Below are positions 54,943-62,909 of a stretch of DNA of 64,000 nucleotides, piece by piece (positions within the stretch are counted from its first letter, which is position 1; each line of letters begins with the position of its first letter). This DNA is from Alkalihalophilus marmarensis DSM 21297 (GTDB lineage: Bacteria; Bacillota; Bacilli; Bacillales; Bacillaceae_D): the NCBI RefSeq assembly GCF_000474275.2, contig NZ_ATAE01000038.1, positions 62,001-126,000 of the forward strand. The letters are read 5' to 3'. A program made the position numbers and the translations under genes. The notes under the pieces were generated by a model. The model worked only from the letters and a program-made list of their open reading frames with translations, ran no database searches and was not told where the DNA came from.

Positions 54943-55305
54943 ATGGAGCGATTCGATGACTCACGGCCCATCTTTTTGCAAATCGCTGAAAAGATCGCTG
55001 ATAACATTATCCATGATGAACTAGCAGAAGGCGCTCAAGTTCCTTCTACAAATCAATTTGCTAAACATTATCAAATTAATCCTGCCACAGCCGCAAAAGG
55101 GATCAATCTTTTAGTAGAGCAAGGAATATTATTTAAACGAAGGGGTGTAGGTATGTTTGTTGCAGAAGGTGCCAGAGAGAAACTGCTTGAGGAACGCAGG
55201 CAAAAGTTCAGTAATGACTTTATTACCCCGCTGCTTCATGAGGCAGAAAAACTCCAGTTATCAAAAGAGGCTATTATTGAGATGATCAACAAGGGAGGAA
55301 AATAA
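54943..55305 (+). CDS. GntR-family regulator, YtrA subfamily
   Basis: A 120-residue regulator: an N-terminal winged helix (DDSRPIFLQIAEKIADNII, STNQFAKHYQINPATAAKGI, GILFKRRGVGMFV) and a short helical C-terminal dimerisation region, typical of the YtrA subfamily, which has no ligand domain and controls ABC transporters. The start is the second of two adjacent ATGs, better spaced from AGGAGG. It is followed without gap by the ATPase gene. Confidence 0.88.
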   Translation: MERFDDSRPIFLQIAEKIADNIIHDELAEGAQVPSTNQFAKHYQINPATAAKGINLLVEQGILFKRRGVGMFVAEGAREKLLEERRQKFSNDFITPLLHEAEKLQLSKEAIIEMINKGGK

Positions 55306-56181
55306 ATGAGCACGAATATCGTATTAAATGACGTGTCTAAGAGGATAAAGAAAGAAACCATCATTGACTCTATTTCATGTACGTTTGAAGAGAACCGGAT
55401 TTATGGACTGCTTGGTCGAAATGGTGCAGGAAAAACAACATTGATGAAATTGATGACTGGTCAGTCCCTTCCTTCCGCGGGCTCCATCCTTATTGACGGG
55501 GAGACACCATTTGATAACCCTGCTATTCAATCAAAAATCTGTTTTATAAAAGAGAGCGGTAATTTTAAGGCTGCGATGAAAGTGAAAGATGTATTGAAGA
55601 TTGCTCCGGCCTACTTTCCAAACCTTGACCGAGAGGCCGCTATGGAGTATATCCAAACCTTTAATCTGCCGTTAAATAAAAATGTATCTCAATTATCAAA
55701 AGGTATGACTTCAGCTCTTGGAATTTCTATCGGTATTGCAAGCAGAGCCCCTCTCACAATCTTTGATGAACCGTATATCGGTATGGATGCAGCAGCAAGA
55801 CAAACCTTCTATGATTTGCTGCTCGATGATTACACCATTCACCCAAGAACGATCATACTCTCCACTCACTTAATCGATGAAGTAAGCAATTTGTTTCAAG
55901 ATATCCACCTAATCAATCATGGACGGCTTGCTTTAACAGAAAGCGTAGAGGCATTAAAGGAAAAGACGTATGTCCTGCGTGGATCTAAAGAAGCAATCGC
56001 CCCGCTTCTTAATGAGGTTAAACTATTGAGTGAGTCGTCTTTTATCGGCGAATACTCAGCTACTGTATATGACCCTGATCTAGTGCTTGACGCGCTGCCG
56101 CCATCGATCGAGAAAAAGACACTGACCCTCCAGCAATCTATGGTCATGCTTACGGACGGAAAAAAGGAGGCAAGAATATGA
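55306..56181 (+). CDS. ABC transporter ATP-binding protein
   Basis: A 291-residue ABC ATPase: Walker A GRNGAGKTT near residue 38, a signature region LSKGMTSALGI (the usual LSGGQ is replaced by LSKGM, as in several YtrB-like proteins), Walker B LTIFDEPYIGMD, and STHLIDE. A roughly 80-residue C-terminal extension follows. Paired with the permease at 56178 through a 4-bp ATGA overlap. The substrate is unknown; YtrA-linked systems often respond to cell-envelope stress. Confidence 0.88.
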   Translation: MSTNIVLNDVSKRIKKETIIDSISCTFEENRIYGLLGRNGAGKTTLMKLMTGQSLPSAGSILIDGETPFDNPAIQSKICFIKESGNFKAAMKVKDVLKIAPAYFPNLDREAAMEYIQTFNLPLNKNVSQLSKGMTSALGISIGIASRAPLTIFDEPYIGMDAAARQTFYDLLLDDYTIHPRTIILSTHLIDEVSNLFQDIHLINHGRLALTESVEALKEKTYVLRGSKEAIAPLLNEVKLLSESSFIGEYSATVYDPDLVLDALPPSIEKKTLTLQQSMVMLTDGKKEARI

Positions 56182-56867
56182 GACAATTTACTGCACAAAG
56201 TACGATGATTATGTCTGATTTAAAAAAGAGCTTCATCACCTTCTGGGCGATTTTGACAGGGTTTGTTCTCTTCTTCCTTTTACTCGTGTTATTTCTTGGA
56301 ATTCCTAATATGATTGTGATGACAAATGCACCAATGTATGTGTTCCTTGCTATTTTTGGCTACAGATTATTAAGCAGCGGGGATTTTGAACATGCGATTC
56401 ACTTAGGAACGACTAGAAAGGCATTTGTTTTCAATGTGACGATTTTCACTTTGCTGCTTAGTCTTGTATTCTCTCTCATTAATCAACTCTACATTTTCTT
56501 TATCGATCTAATTCAATCGTTTCTTATTCAAAGTGAAATTACGTTTTTCACGTGGGATTCCGTTCTTTCTTCCGGTAATGGATTTTGGGTAAATCTAGTG
56601 GCTGATGGATTAATTATGAGTATGCTTGGAATGCTTTTATTCTTCCTTGCCTCCTTACAAGTGAGGTTTGGTCAATGGGCTATGCTGTCTGTTGTAGCAG
56701 CTTCCGTGCTCTTATTATTTATCCCGGCGATTCATACACCAATCATTGATTGGATGATCACTTTACCAAACAGCGGTACGTTTATAACAGAATTTCTTGT
56801 TATGCTTGCACTAACTTTTGTTTTAGGAGTCATAAGCTATTTCAGTCTATCAAAAGCTTCCATCTAA
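56178..56867 (+). CDS. ABC transporter permease subunit
   Basis: A 229-residue membrane protein with six hydrophobic segments (near residues 22, 48, 88, 145, 175 and 208). No specific motif is visible. It overlaps the ATPase gene by 4 bp and would form the membrane part of that transporter. It is followed by a terminator, so the operon has three genes. Confidence 0.8.
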   Translation: MRQFTAQSTMIMSDLKKSFITFWAILTGFVLFFLLLVLFLGIPNMIVMTNAPMYVFLAIFGYRLLSSGDFEHAIHLGTTRKAFVFNVTIFTLLLSLVFSLINQLYIFFIDLIQSFLIQSEITFFTWDSVLSSGNGFWVNLVADGLIMSMLGMLLFFLASLQVRFGQWAMLSVVAASVLLLFIPAIHTPIIDWMITLPNSGTFITEFLVMLALTFVLGVISYFSLSKASI

Positions 56868-56883
56868 AAACTTTTCCATATCA

Positions 56884-56920
56884 AAGACGATTCTCCATCA
56901 TAGGAGGATCGTCTTATTTT
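56884..56920 (+). terminator. Terminator of the GntR-ABC operon
   Basis: AAGACGATTCTCC/GGAGGATCGTCTT stem with an ATCATA loop, then ATTTT. Confidence 0.85.
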
Positions 56921-56997
56921 CGGTTAAAATGTTTAGGATCTTTCTATATGGGAACAGACTACTGTACACCAAAATTTGGATCAGGAGGTTTTATAAA

Positions 56998-57303
56998 ATG
57001 AACGAAAACAAAATTGAGAGTGAAGTTCAACAATCTATTCCTGAAGAAAAAGAAGAGATCCTGCAAAACTTTGAGCAGTTTAAGGATTACTTAGGTGACA
57101 AAGTAGCAAAAGGTGAAAAATTAGGCATGAGCGAAGAGACACTGGCAAAATATGCTGAAAAAGTCGGCGATTACCTCGCTGCAAAAGAAGACCCTAGAAA
57201 CCGTGAAGAAAAGCTTCTTCAAGAACTATGGCAATTAGGTGATCAAGAACAGCGTCATCATCTAGCACATATGCTTGTACGATTGGCACAATCTACAAAC
57301 TAA
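56998..57303 (+). CDS. DUF3243-family protein
   Basis: A 101-residue acidic helical protein of the DUF3243 family: LQNFEQFKDYLGDKVAKGEK, MSEETLAKYAEKVGDYLAAK, DPRNREEKLLQELW and AHMLVRLAQ. Function unknown. The start at 56998 has a strong AGGAGG site; the frame opens 23 codons earlier. Single gene with its own terminator. Confidence 0.82.
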   Translation: MNENKIESEVQQSIPEEKEEILQNFEQFKDYLGDKVAKGEKLGMSEETLAKYAEKVGDYLAAKEDPRNREEKLLQELWQLGDQEQRHHLAHMLVRLAQSTN

Positions 57304-57306
57304 TAT

Positions 57307-57338
57307 AAAGGCTGTCCTCTAGCGGGCAGCCTTTTTAG
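57307..57338 (+). terminator. Terminator of the DUF3243 gene
   Basis: AAAGGCTGTCC/GGGCAGCCTTT stem followed by TT, directly after the stop. Confidence 0.88.
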
Positions 57339-57470
57339 TTTGACCTCAGACAGTGCCCCAATGTAAGCCCGATTAAATCCCTCATTTATTCGACACAATC
57401 CCACCAAATTTTCCCTATCCAAGAGGAAAATAGATGCGTATAATTAGGTAGAAATCACTACAGTACGGAT

Positions 57471-58574
57471 GTGAAAATTTTGATCCAATCGATACTAGCT
57501 AATATTTCCCTTTTATTATTTATGCACCTATGTATTCAGAGCCTCTATTTTAAAGAGAAAAATATTACAAAACTAAAGTTTGAAAAGTCATTTATGCAGG
57601 TCTTGATAACTTCAAGTGCAATCATCGCGATGTTTTATATGCCTATCTTTATAGATGAGTTCAGGTTTGACTTGCGTACCATCCCGATAACGATACTAGC
57701 CATCATTCACGGTCCTTTGCTCGCTATTCCAACGCTGATCATCACCTCTATTTGGCGCTTCGCAGTTATAGGAGGACCCGGGGCTGTGCCGGGAGTTATT
57801 TTCGGATTAATGATTCCAACGTTTATCGCATTAGGAGTGTTTCACCTAAAAAAAGGACCGTTAACGTATATGAAAGGTTTCTTCTTATACACTTTATTTT
57901 GGTTAATTTGTGATCTGCCGATTATTTTCTTTGTTCCAAACGGTCTTGAAGCATTTCAGGATTTTTGGCTCATCCGCTTCGTTTCATTTCATTTAGGCGC
58001 ATTTACGTTGTTTTACTTTATTACACTTAGCTACCGAAATCTTGAGCTTATGGATAAGCTTAAACATTATGCCGATCATGACCCGTTGACAGGTCTTTAT
58101 AATGTAAGGAAGTTTTCTGAGATGATTCGCGAGAAAAAGTCGGCAGGCTCTTCATATATTGCTATGCTCGATATTGACCATTTTAAAAGTATTAACGATT
58201 CGAATGGACACCCAAGCGGTGATAAAGTGTTAAAAGACCTTGCTACAATTCTTACGTTATATTCATCAAACCATTTGCTTTGTGCAAGGTATGGCGGAGA
58301 AGAATTTATTCTGTGTATCGAAGCTTCTTCTATTAGAGATGCCTATGTGGCCGCAGATCTTATTAGAGAGAAAGTAGAGTCTTTTCCTTTTCAGAACATT
58401 GAAGGGGAGAAAATCGGCAGGGTAACCATCTCGGTCGGTATAGCCCGCCTAGAGGCTCCTGATCAGTTAAATGAAGCCATTGAAGCTGCAGATAGACAGC
58501 TTTATACCGCTAAAACAGAAGGACGAAACCGGGTAAACATTAAAAAAGGACATTCTCATACTGCGAGCAGTTAA
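57471..58574 (+). CDS. Membrane-bound GGDEF protein (diguanylate cyclase)
   Basis: A 367-residue protein. Residues 1-190 form about six membrane segments of the 5TM-Lyt type (RTIPITILAIIHGPLLAIPT, GGPGAVPGVIFGLMIPTFIA), and residues 200-360 a GGDEF domain with HDPLTGLYNVRKF, LDIDHFKSINDSNGH and the active-site loop ARYGGEEFIL. The loop is intact, so c-di-GMP synthesis is likely. The RxxD inhibitory site five residues before GGEEF is absent (sequence SNHLLC). The start is GTG with only a weak ribosome site, close behind a TATAAT box at 57439-57444. Confidence 0.85.
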   Translation: MKILIQSILANISLLLFMHLCIQSLYFKEKNITKLKFEKSFMQVLITSSAIIAMFYMPIFIDEFRFDLRTIPITILAIIHGPLLAIPTLIITSIWRFAVIGGPGAVPGVIFGLMIPTFIALGVFHLKKGPLTYMKGFFLYTLFWLICDLPIIFFVPNGLEAFQDFWLIRFVSFHLGAFTLFYFITLSYRNLELMDKLKHYADHDPLTGLYNVRKFSEMIREKKSAGSSYIAMLDIDHFKSINDSNGHPSGDKVLKDLATILTLYSSNHLLCARYGGEEFILCIEASSIRDAYVAADLIREKVESFPFQNIEGEKIGRVTISVGIARLEAPDQLNEAIEAADRQLYTAKTEGRNRVNIKKGHSHTASS

Positions 58575-58631
58575 CCGCATATTTCTATGATGATCTGCAC
58601 ACCCTAACCTTCAGTTAAAGGAGGGGTATAG

Positions 58632-58811
58632 ATGAACTCACTACGCGCACAAGAGATTGCCGCATCACCAGTAATGGCAAACGTCATGTACAATGAACAG
58701 GCTGTGTATATTCAACATGTTGATGAAGGCGCACAAATGGCTAGAATTTATCCGCTGAACGAGCCGAATAATGAGCAGGACGTACCATTATCACAGCTGG
58801 TAGAGCAGTAA
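58632..58811 (+). CDS. sspH: Small acid-soluble spore protein, H type
   Basis: A 59-residue minor SASP: MNSLRAQEIAASPVMANVMY then QAVYIQHVDEGAQMARIYPL, and a C-terminal VPLSQLVEQ. The RAQEI, ANVxY and IQHVDE-ARIYPLN blocks are the H-type signature. It is expected in the forespore under sigma-G. The start has GGAGGGG. Single gene after the GGDEF gene. Confidence 0.85.
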   Translation: MNSLRAQEIAASPVMANVMYNEQAVYIQHVDEGAQMARIYPLNEPNNEQDVPLSQLVEQ

Positions 58812-58847
58812 GAACTGATAGCAAGCCGCCTATCATTAGGTGTTATC

Positions 58848-59168
58848 TCGGCTCCTAGGCACTCGTTTCCTGCGGGCAGCCTCGGAGTCTTTTATCAATA
58901 GAGTGAGAATATAGTTAAACAATTTCATCATTAAAAACACCTGTTCATTGATCTTTGCAAACGAAGCCCTAGACACCAGCTTTTTTTACGTTGAACTGAA
59001 TTATAACAAAATCAATCCACTTGATAATTACCAAAGCAATAACTTAGCGGATGAAATATACGTAGACTTCTGCAGGGACTAGAGCAGGGGTGAGATCCCA
59101 CAGGGCAAAGCCCGAGGAAGCTCACTAGCTCCCCGCGAAAAGCGAAGTATATGTCAGGAGCGGCGAGC
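58848..59168. repeat. Dispersed palindromic Bacillaceae-type repeat, one complete and one partial copy
   Basis: The fuller copy (about 59055-59168) begins ATATACGTAGACTTCTGCAG, continues with GAGATCCCACAGGGCAAAGCCC and GAGGAAGCTCAC, and ends CCCCGCGAAAAGCGAAGTAT; its ends are complementary, so the whole can fold into a long imperfect hairpin. A partial copy lies at 58848-58890 (CTCCTAGGCACTCGTTTCCT, GCGGGCAGCCTCGGAG). Related GAGACTCCTGCGGGA-type repeats are, from memory, common in Bacillus genomes. No credible gene is seen in 58812-59198. Confidence 0.6.
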
Positions 59169-59198
59169 TTAGTATGCATAGAAAATATTTCAAATAAG

Positions 59199-59238
59199 AA
59201 AACCATAGGGAGATTTTAGTCTCCCTATGGTTTTCTTC
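59199..59238. terminator. Bidirectional terminator
   Basis: AAAACCATAGGGAGA/TCTCCCTATGGTTTT perfect stem with a 6-nt loop and flanking A/T runs, just after the small minus-strand gene. Confidence 0.92.
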
Positions 59239-59241
59239 TTA

Positions 59242-59385
59242 TTATTTATCTGTTTGCTTTTTTTTCAAATACTCCGCACGTATTTTTTCGAGTCGCTGCT
59301 TTTTATCCAATTTAGCAGGCTTCTGTTTTTCATGAAACTTTGTTACAGTTGCCTTACCTTTAGAATCCAATTGATATTTTCCCAC
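59242..59385 (-). CDS. Small basic protein
   Basis: A 47-residue lysine-rich peptide (GKYQLDSKGKATVTKFHEKQ, then KKQRLEKIRAEYLKKKQTDK). The start was taken as the GTG at 59383-59385, preceded by TAGGTGA; a GTG three codons upstream is also possible. The strong terminator directly after the stop supports a real gene. It may be a nucleic-acid-binding or ribosome-associated peptide, but no family was recognised with confidence. Confidence 0.6.
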   Translation of the reverse strand: MGKYQLDSKGKATVTKFHEKQKPAKLDKKQRLEKIRAEYLKKKQTDK

Positions 59386-59531
59386 TTTGTTCACCTACTT
59401 TTCTTGTCTTTAAAGAGAATCTATTCAACAAATATAGTATACCTTATTTTACTGAGTAAACCTTATTACCTTATCATGTACCGCTGTCTTTGTATATATT
59501 AATAATCCCCATGAAGTAAGCTTATTCAACA

Positions 59532-59578
59532 AGAAAAAGACGACATTTCATTTCAATCAATGAATCGTCGTCTTCTTC
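59532..59578 (-). terminator. Terminator of the dicarboxylate/amino acid symporter
   Basis: AAGACGACGATTCATTGATT pairs with a complementary arm ending GTCGTCTT, followed by TTTTC on the minus strand. Confidence 0.8.
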
Positions 59579-59593
59579 ATTAACCTATATACA

Positions 59594-60820
59594 CTAACTT
59601 GCTGGCCGTTCTGCTTCGTCCATCCATTCGTCTCCTTCAACCGCGCGGGAAACAAGCATACTAGATACGGCATCCCCTGAAGCATTAACCATCGTTGCAG
59701 GCGGATCAACCAACGTACCGAGAATTGCTAAAATAGGGAGAGCCTCCATCGGAAAACCATACATCGTAATGATCAGCATTTCCCCAATAAATCCACCGCC
59801 AGGCACCCCGCTCATCACAGTCCCTACTAACAGAGAGATACCAATCGCAATAGCGAACGTTTGAAAGCTTAGAAAATCCATTTGAAAAATCCCAAACAAG
59901 AAAGCAATTTTTAATATTGCCGCTAAGGCGGAGCCATCCATATGGATTGATGCACCTAGCGGAATGACGACATCTCGTACATCTTTATGTACACCCATCT
60001 TTTCTGTCGCTTGCAAGTTGGCTGGAATGGTCGCTACACTGCTTCCCGTCGATAAAGCGGTCACTGCAGGCGTTAAAATATTCTTCCAAAACACCTTCAC
60101 TCCTGACTTCCCTCCGGCAATAAAAGCATATAACGTAAATCCAATCAGGAAATAGAGAATCGCAACCGGATAATAGACGATCATTGCTTTTGCATAGCTC
60201 CCTAAAAGTTCTGGCCCGAATACCCCTACTAATGAAGCGAAATAAGCGCCGAGACCAATTGGAGCATAATACATAATAATGCCGACAAGCTTGCGCATCA
60301 CTTGGGCGCCGCTATTTAAAAACTGTGCAAAAATACGTCCCTCGCTTCCGGCAAGATTTGTTGCAAACCCTACTAATACACTCATAATAATTAATGCGAG
60401 CATACTCGTTCTTGAGAAAATATCCACAAAGTCAGGAACTGTCACAGCTTGGACAATTTGAGCGCCTAGACTAAGCGACTCATTGATTTCTTCTGGAGTT
60501 TCAAATTGAATCGACACACCAGCTGCTGGCGGCGACAGAGTGACCGCTGCGATCATGACGATTGAGGCGATAATGCCCGTTACAATAAAGACGACCATCA
60601 TCCACGTCATAATTTTGCCAAGCCTCTTTAAGTTTGACATATTGGCAATCACCGCACTAATCGAGAAAAAGACGAGCGGTACAACAATCGTGAACATGAG
60701 ATTTAAGAAAATATCACCTAAAGGCTTCAACACTTCTGCTCGTTCACCTAATAAAACACCTAAAATACTACCTATAATAATGGCTGCTATTAAAAATAAA
60801 GGAAAACGATATGCTTTCAA
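59594..60820 (-). CDS. Dicarboxylate/amino acid:cation symporter (DAACS family)
   Basis: A 408-residue membrane protein of the glutamate/aspartate/C4-dicarboxylate symporter family. It has eight membrane segments, the serine-rich re-entrant loop ALSTGSSVATIPANLQATEK near residue 262, IPLGASIHMDGSALAAI near residue 290 and the substrate-binding TMVNASGDAVSSMLV near the C-terminus. It uses Na+ or H+ to take up acidic amino acids or dicarboxylates; which one cannot be told. Transcribed alone. Confidence 0.88.
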   Translation of the reverse strand: MKAYRFPLFLIAAIIIGSILGVLLGERAEVLKPLGDIFLNLMFTIVVPLVFFSISAVIANMSNLKRLGKIMTWMMVVFIVTGIIASIVMIAAVTLSPPAAGVSIQFETPEEINESLSLGAQIVQAVTVPDFVDIFSRTSMLALIIMSVLVGFATNLAGSEGRIFAQFLNSGAQVMRKLVGIIMYYAPIGLGAYFASLVGVFGPELLGSYAKAMIVYYPVAILYFLIGFTLYAFIAGGKSGVKVFWKNILTPAVTALSTGSSVATIPANLQATEKMGVHKDVRDVVIPLGASIHMDGSALAAILKIAFLFGIFQMDFLSFQTFAIAIGISLLVGTVMSGVPGGGFIGEMLIITMYGFPMEALPILAILGTLVDPPATMVNASGDAVSSMLVSRAVEGDEWMDEAERPAS

Positions 60821-60909
60821 TCTAGTCAGCTCCTTTCCTATTTATAGTAAGTCATTTCTTTCCAAATGAATAGATCCATAGGTCTCGAGAAAGAGATTAT
60901 GTCCCAAAA

Positions 60910-60945
60910 AACAGGAGCACTCCCCGTTATGGGACTGGCTCCTGT
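60910..60945 (-). terminator. Terminator downstream of array copy 5 and the chemoreceptor gene
   Basis: ACAGGAGC/GCTCCTGT outer stem with an inner imperfect pairing, then TTTTTT on the minus strand. Confidence 0.85.
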
Positions 60946-60956
60946 TAGCTTGAATA

Positions 60957-61131
60957 GACGCAATATCGATCTGAGGTTATACAATTGTATTCTCCATTGA
61001 CGCATACCAGGATTCAAAAGGCGCATTTACCTCGCATTGACGCAATTATTGAAGCGAATGACACATATATTTGATAGATCAGAGCAATCGACTCTCTCAC
61101 TCGCGCATAAAGAGTTTGAAACAATAGAATT
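60957..61131 (-). repeat. 21-bp-phased nine-unit array, copy 5 (reverse)
   Basis: Using the C of the GACGC core on the plus strand, units are at 60961, 60982, 61003, 61024, 61043, 61064, 61085, 61106 and (weak) 61127. Steps are 21 bp except 19 bp from 61024 to 61043. In minus-strand order, unit 5 is ATTGCGTC, unit 7 TATGCGTC, unit 8 ATTGTATA and unit 9 ATTGCGTC. It lies between the chemoreceptor stop and a terminator, so here it is probably transcribed as a 3' untranslated region. Confidence 0.8.
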
Positions 61132-61170
61132 CCTAAAGCCTCGTCAGGACTTGAGCACTCTATTCCCTTT

Positions 61171-62691
61171 TTATTTCCCTAATTGCCTTGTATTCTTCTC
61201 AATCTCTCCGCTCAAATCAGACAATGCTTTTGCAATGGAATGTAGGCTTTGAACAGACGCTAATTGCTGCTCTGCTGCTCCAGCAATGCTCTCATTACTA
61301 GCAAGTGCTTCTTCGGTGAGCAGAGTCATCGCTGTCATTGCCTCTTGTACTTCAGCCGCTTGTGTATCAATCTTAGATGCTATATCCGTCGCAGCTTGTA
61401 CCTGAGACTTAACTTGAACAGTGGCTTGAACAATACCGTCAAGCAAGCTGTTAGTGCGAGTCATGCTTTCCTTACCCTTTTCTACTTCTGCATAACTCGT
61501 TTTCGTTAATTGACCTAACTGTGCTGTTTCCTCTTGCATCGCTCGACTTAATTGACTGATCTCTTGGGCAGATTGTTCCGTTTGTTTTGAGAGCTTGCGA
61601 ACTTCATCAGCCACCACAGCAAATCCTCTGCCATGCTCACCTGCTCTTGCCGCTTCAATAGAAGCGTTGAGTGCCAGCATATTTGTCTGACTCGAGATGT
61701 CTGTAATTGATTTGACGATGGAACCTATTTTTTCACTTTGATTCTCAAGCTTCTCCATCGAGCCAGCCATCCGCTTAACCGTTTCATACACTTCACTTAT
61801 TTGCTCTGCAGCCGTACTTACCGATTGCTGACCGCCTTTGGCGAGCTTCGCTGTCTCAAGTGATGATTGATTTGTTGATTCTACACTAGTAAGAATATGT
61901 TGAATGCCGTTCGTTACATCCCAAAGCATTTGAGAGCTTTCTTTTGCTTGCTCTAATTGCCTGCTGGCCCCTTGCGAAATTTCCTGCACAGAACAAGCGA
62001 TTTCTTGGCTCGCACGCTCAGACTCTTTTGAACCTGACTGCAGTTCATCCATTGTATGTAAAAGCTGCTTGGACGTTGATTTTAGGGCTGCAATCACTTG
62101 ATCAGCACGCGCTTGATGACGCGCACTCTCTCTTTGAAGCTCATTTGTATGTTTTCTTCTCATATAGATTAATAAGATGGATGCTCCGCTGGTAAGAATG
62201 AGGGAGATCGCGTGAATCATCAGCAATGAGAAATGATAATCATCTGTTCCGCAAATTAACCTTGGAAAAAAGAAATAGCCTGCAAAATGCTGAATCGCAA
62301 AAATAGCAGTGCTGATAAGAATGTATTTAATTGAGTCTAAAAAGATAAGAAATGCTAAAACCATAAAGATGGAAAAATGATATTCAACCAGTCCGTCTCC
62401 CCCGGCTACGATTGAAACACTTGCAAATGTTAAGGTAAGTGTCAGCCATAAGCCTATCGAACGATTGGTAGGCTTACGTAAATAGAGAATGACAGCAATT
62501 ATTAAAAAAATCAAAGGAAGTACGAAGAATACATTTTGAAGGACCTGCATCCCTCCAGTGATTGGTGGTACTCCTTTAATCAGCAGATATGTATGGAGAA
62601 AACCAAACTGGCGGTGAAGAAGGTGAATGATAATAGAAAGTCCAGCAAAAATAGAAGTAATGATTAACATAAATGTATAACGGTTATTCAA
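61171..62691 (-). CDS. Methyl-accepting chemotaxis protein with polytopic N-terminus
   Basis: A 506-residue chemoreceptor. The N-terminal 190 residues hold about six membrane segments with little external sequence ([47 protein letters not shown]), unlike the usual two-helix receptors with a periplasmic ligand domain. A coiled-coil signalling domain follows, with the hairpin tip [20 protein letters not shown] and [15 protein letters not shown]. The start TTG at 62689-62691 follows GGAGGAAAG; the frame opens 25 codons earlier without a site. The stimulus is unknown; it may sense membrane-related signals. Confidence 0.85.
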   Translation of the reverse strand: MNNRYTFMLIITSIFAGLSIIIHLLHRQFGFLHTYLLIKGVPPITGGMQVLQNVFFVLPLIFLIIAVILYLRKPTNRSIGLWLTLTLTFASVSIVAGGDGLVEYHFSIFMVLAFLIFLDSIKYILISTAIFAIQHFAGYFFFPRLICGTDDYHFSLLMIHAISLILTSGASILLIYMRRKHTNELQRESARHQARADQVIAALKSTSKQLLHTMDELQSGSKESERASQEIACSVQEISQGASRQLEQAKESSQMLWDVTNGIQHILTSVESTNQSSLETAKLAKGGQQSVSTAAEQISEVYETVKRMAGSMEKLENQSEKIGSIVKSITDISSQTNMLALNASIEAARAGEHGRGFAVVADEVRKLSKQTEQSAQEISQLSRAMQEETAQLGQLTKTSYAEVEKGKESMTRTNSLLDGIVQATVQVKSQVQAATDIASKIDTQAAEVQEAMTAMTLLTEEALASNESIAGAAEQQLASVQSLHSIAKALSDLSGEIEKNTRQLGK

Positions 62692-62861
62692 TGACTTTCC
62701 TCCTATTAAATAGCATGAAAATAAGTGGCACGTTTCAGTATATAGACATAAAGTACGAAAGAGCAAGGAAAATCATCTTAAGTTCAAGGTAATTCGTTCG
62801 ACATTTCACCAACTAATTCACTCAACCTAATCGGAGTGATCACAAAAAAATAAACACCAAA

Positions 62862-62904
62862 AAACTGCACCTCACATGCTAAATTGAACATGTAAGGTGC
62901 AGTT
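62862..62904 (-). terminator. Terminator of glpD
   Basis: AACTGCACCTTACATGT pairs with a complementary arm ACATGTGAGGTGCAGTT (with small mismatches), then TTTT on the minus strand. Confidence 0.88.
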
Positions 62905-62909
62905 CATTT

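Noticed and set aside
59012-59206. Minus-strand open frame over the palindromic repeat
   Set aside because: It is read through a dispersed hairpin repeat, has no ribosome site and no protein-like composition.
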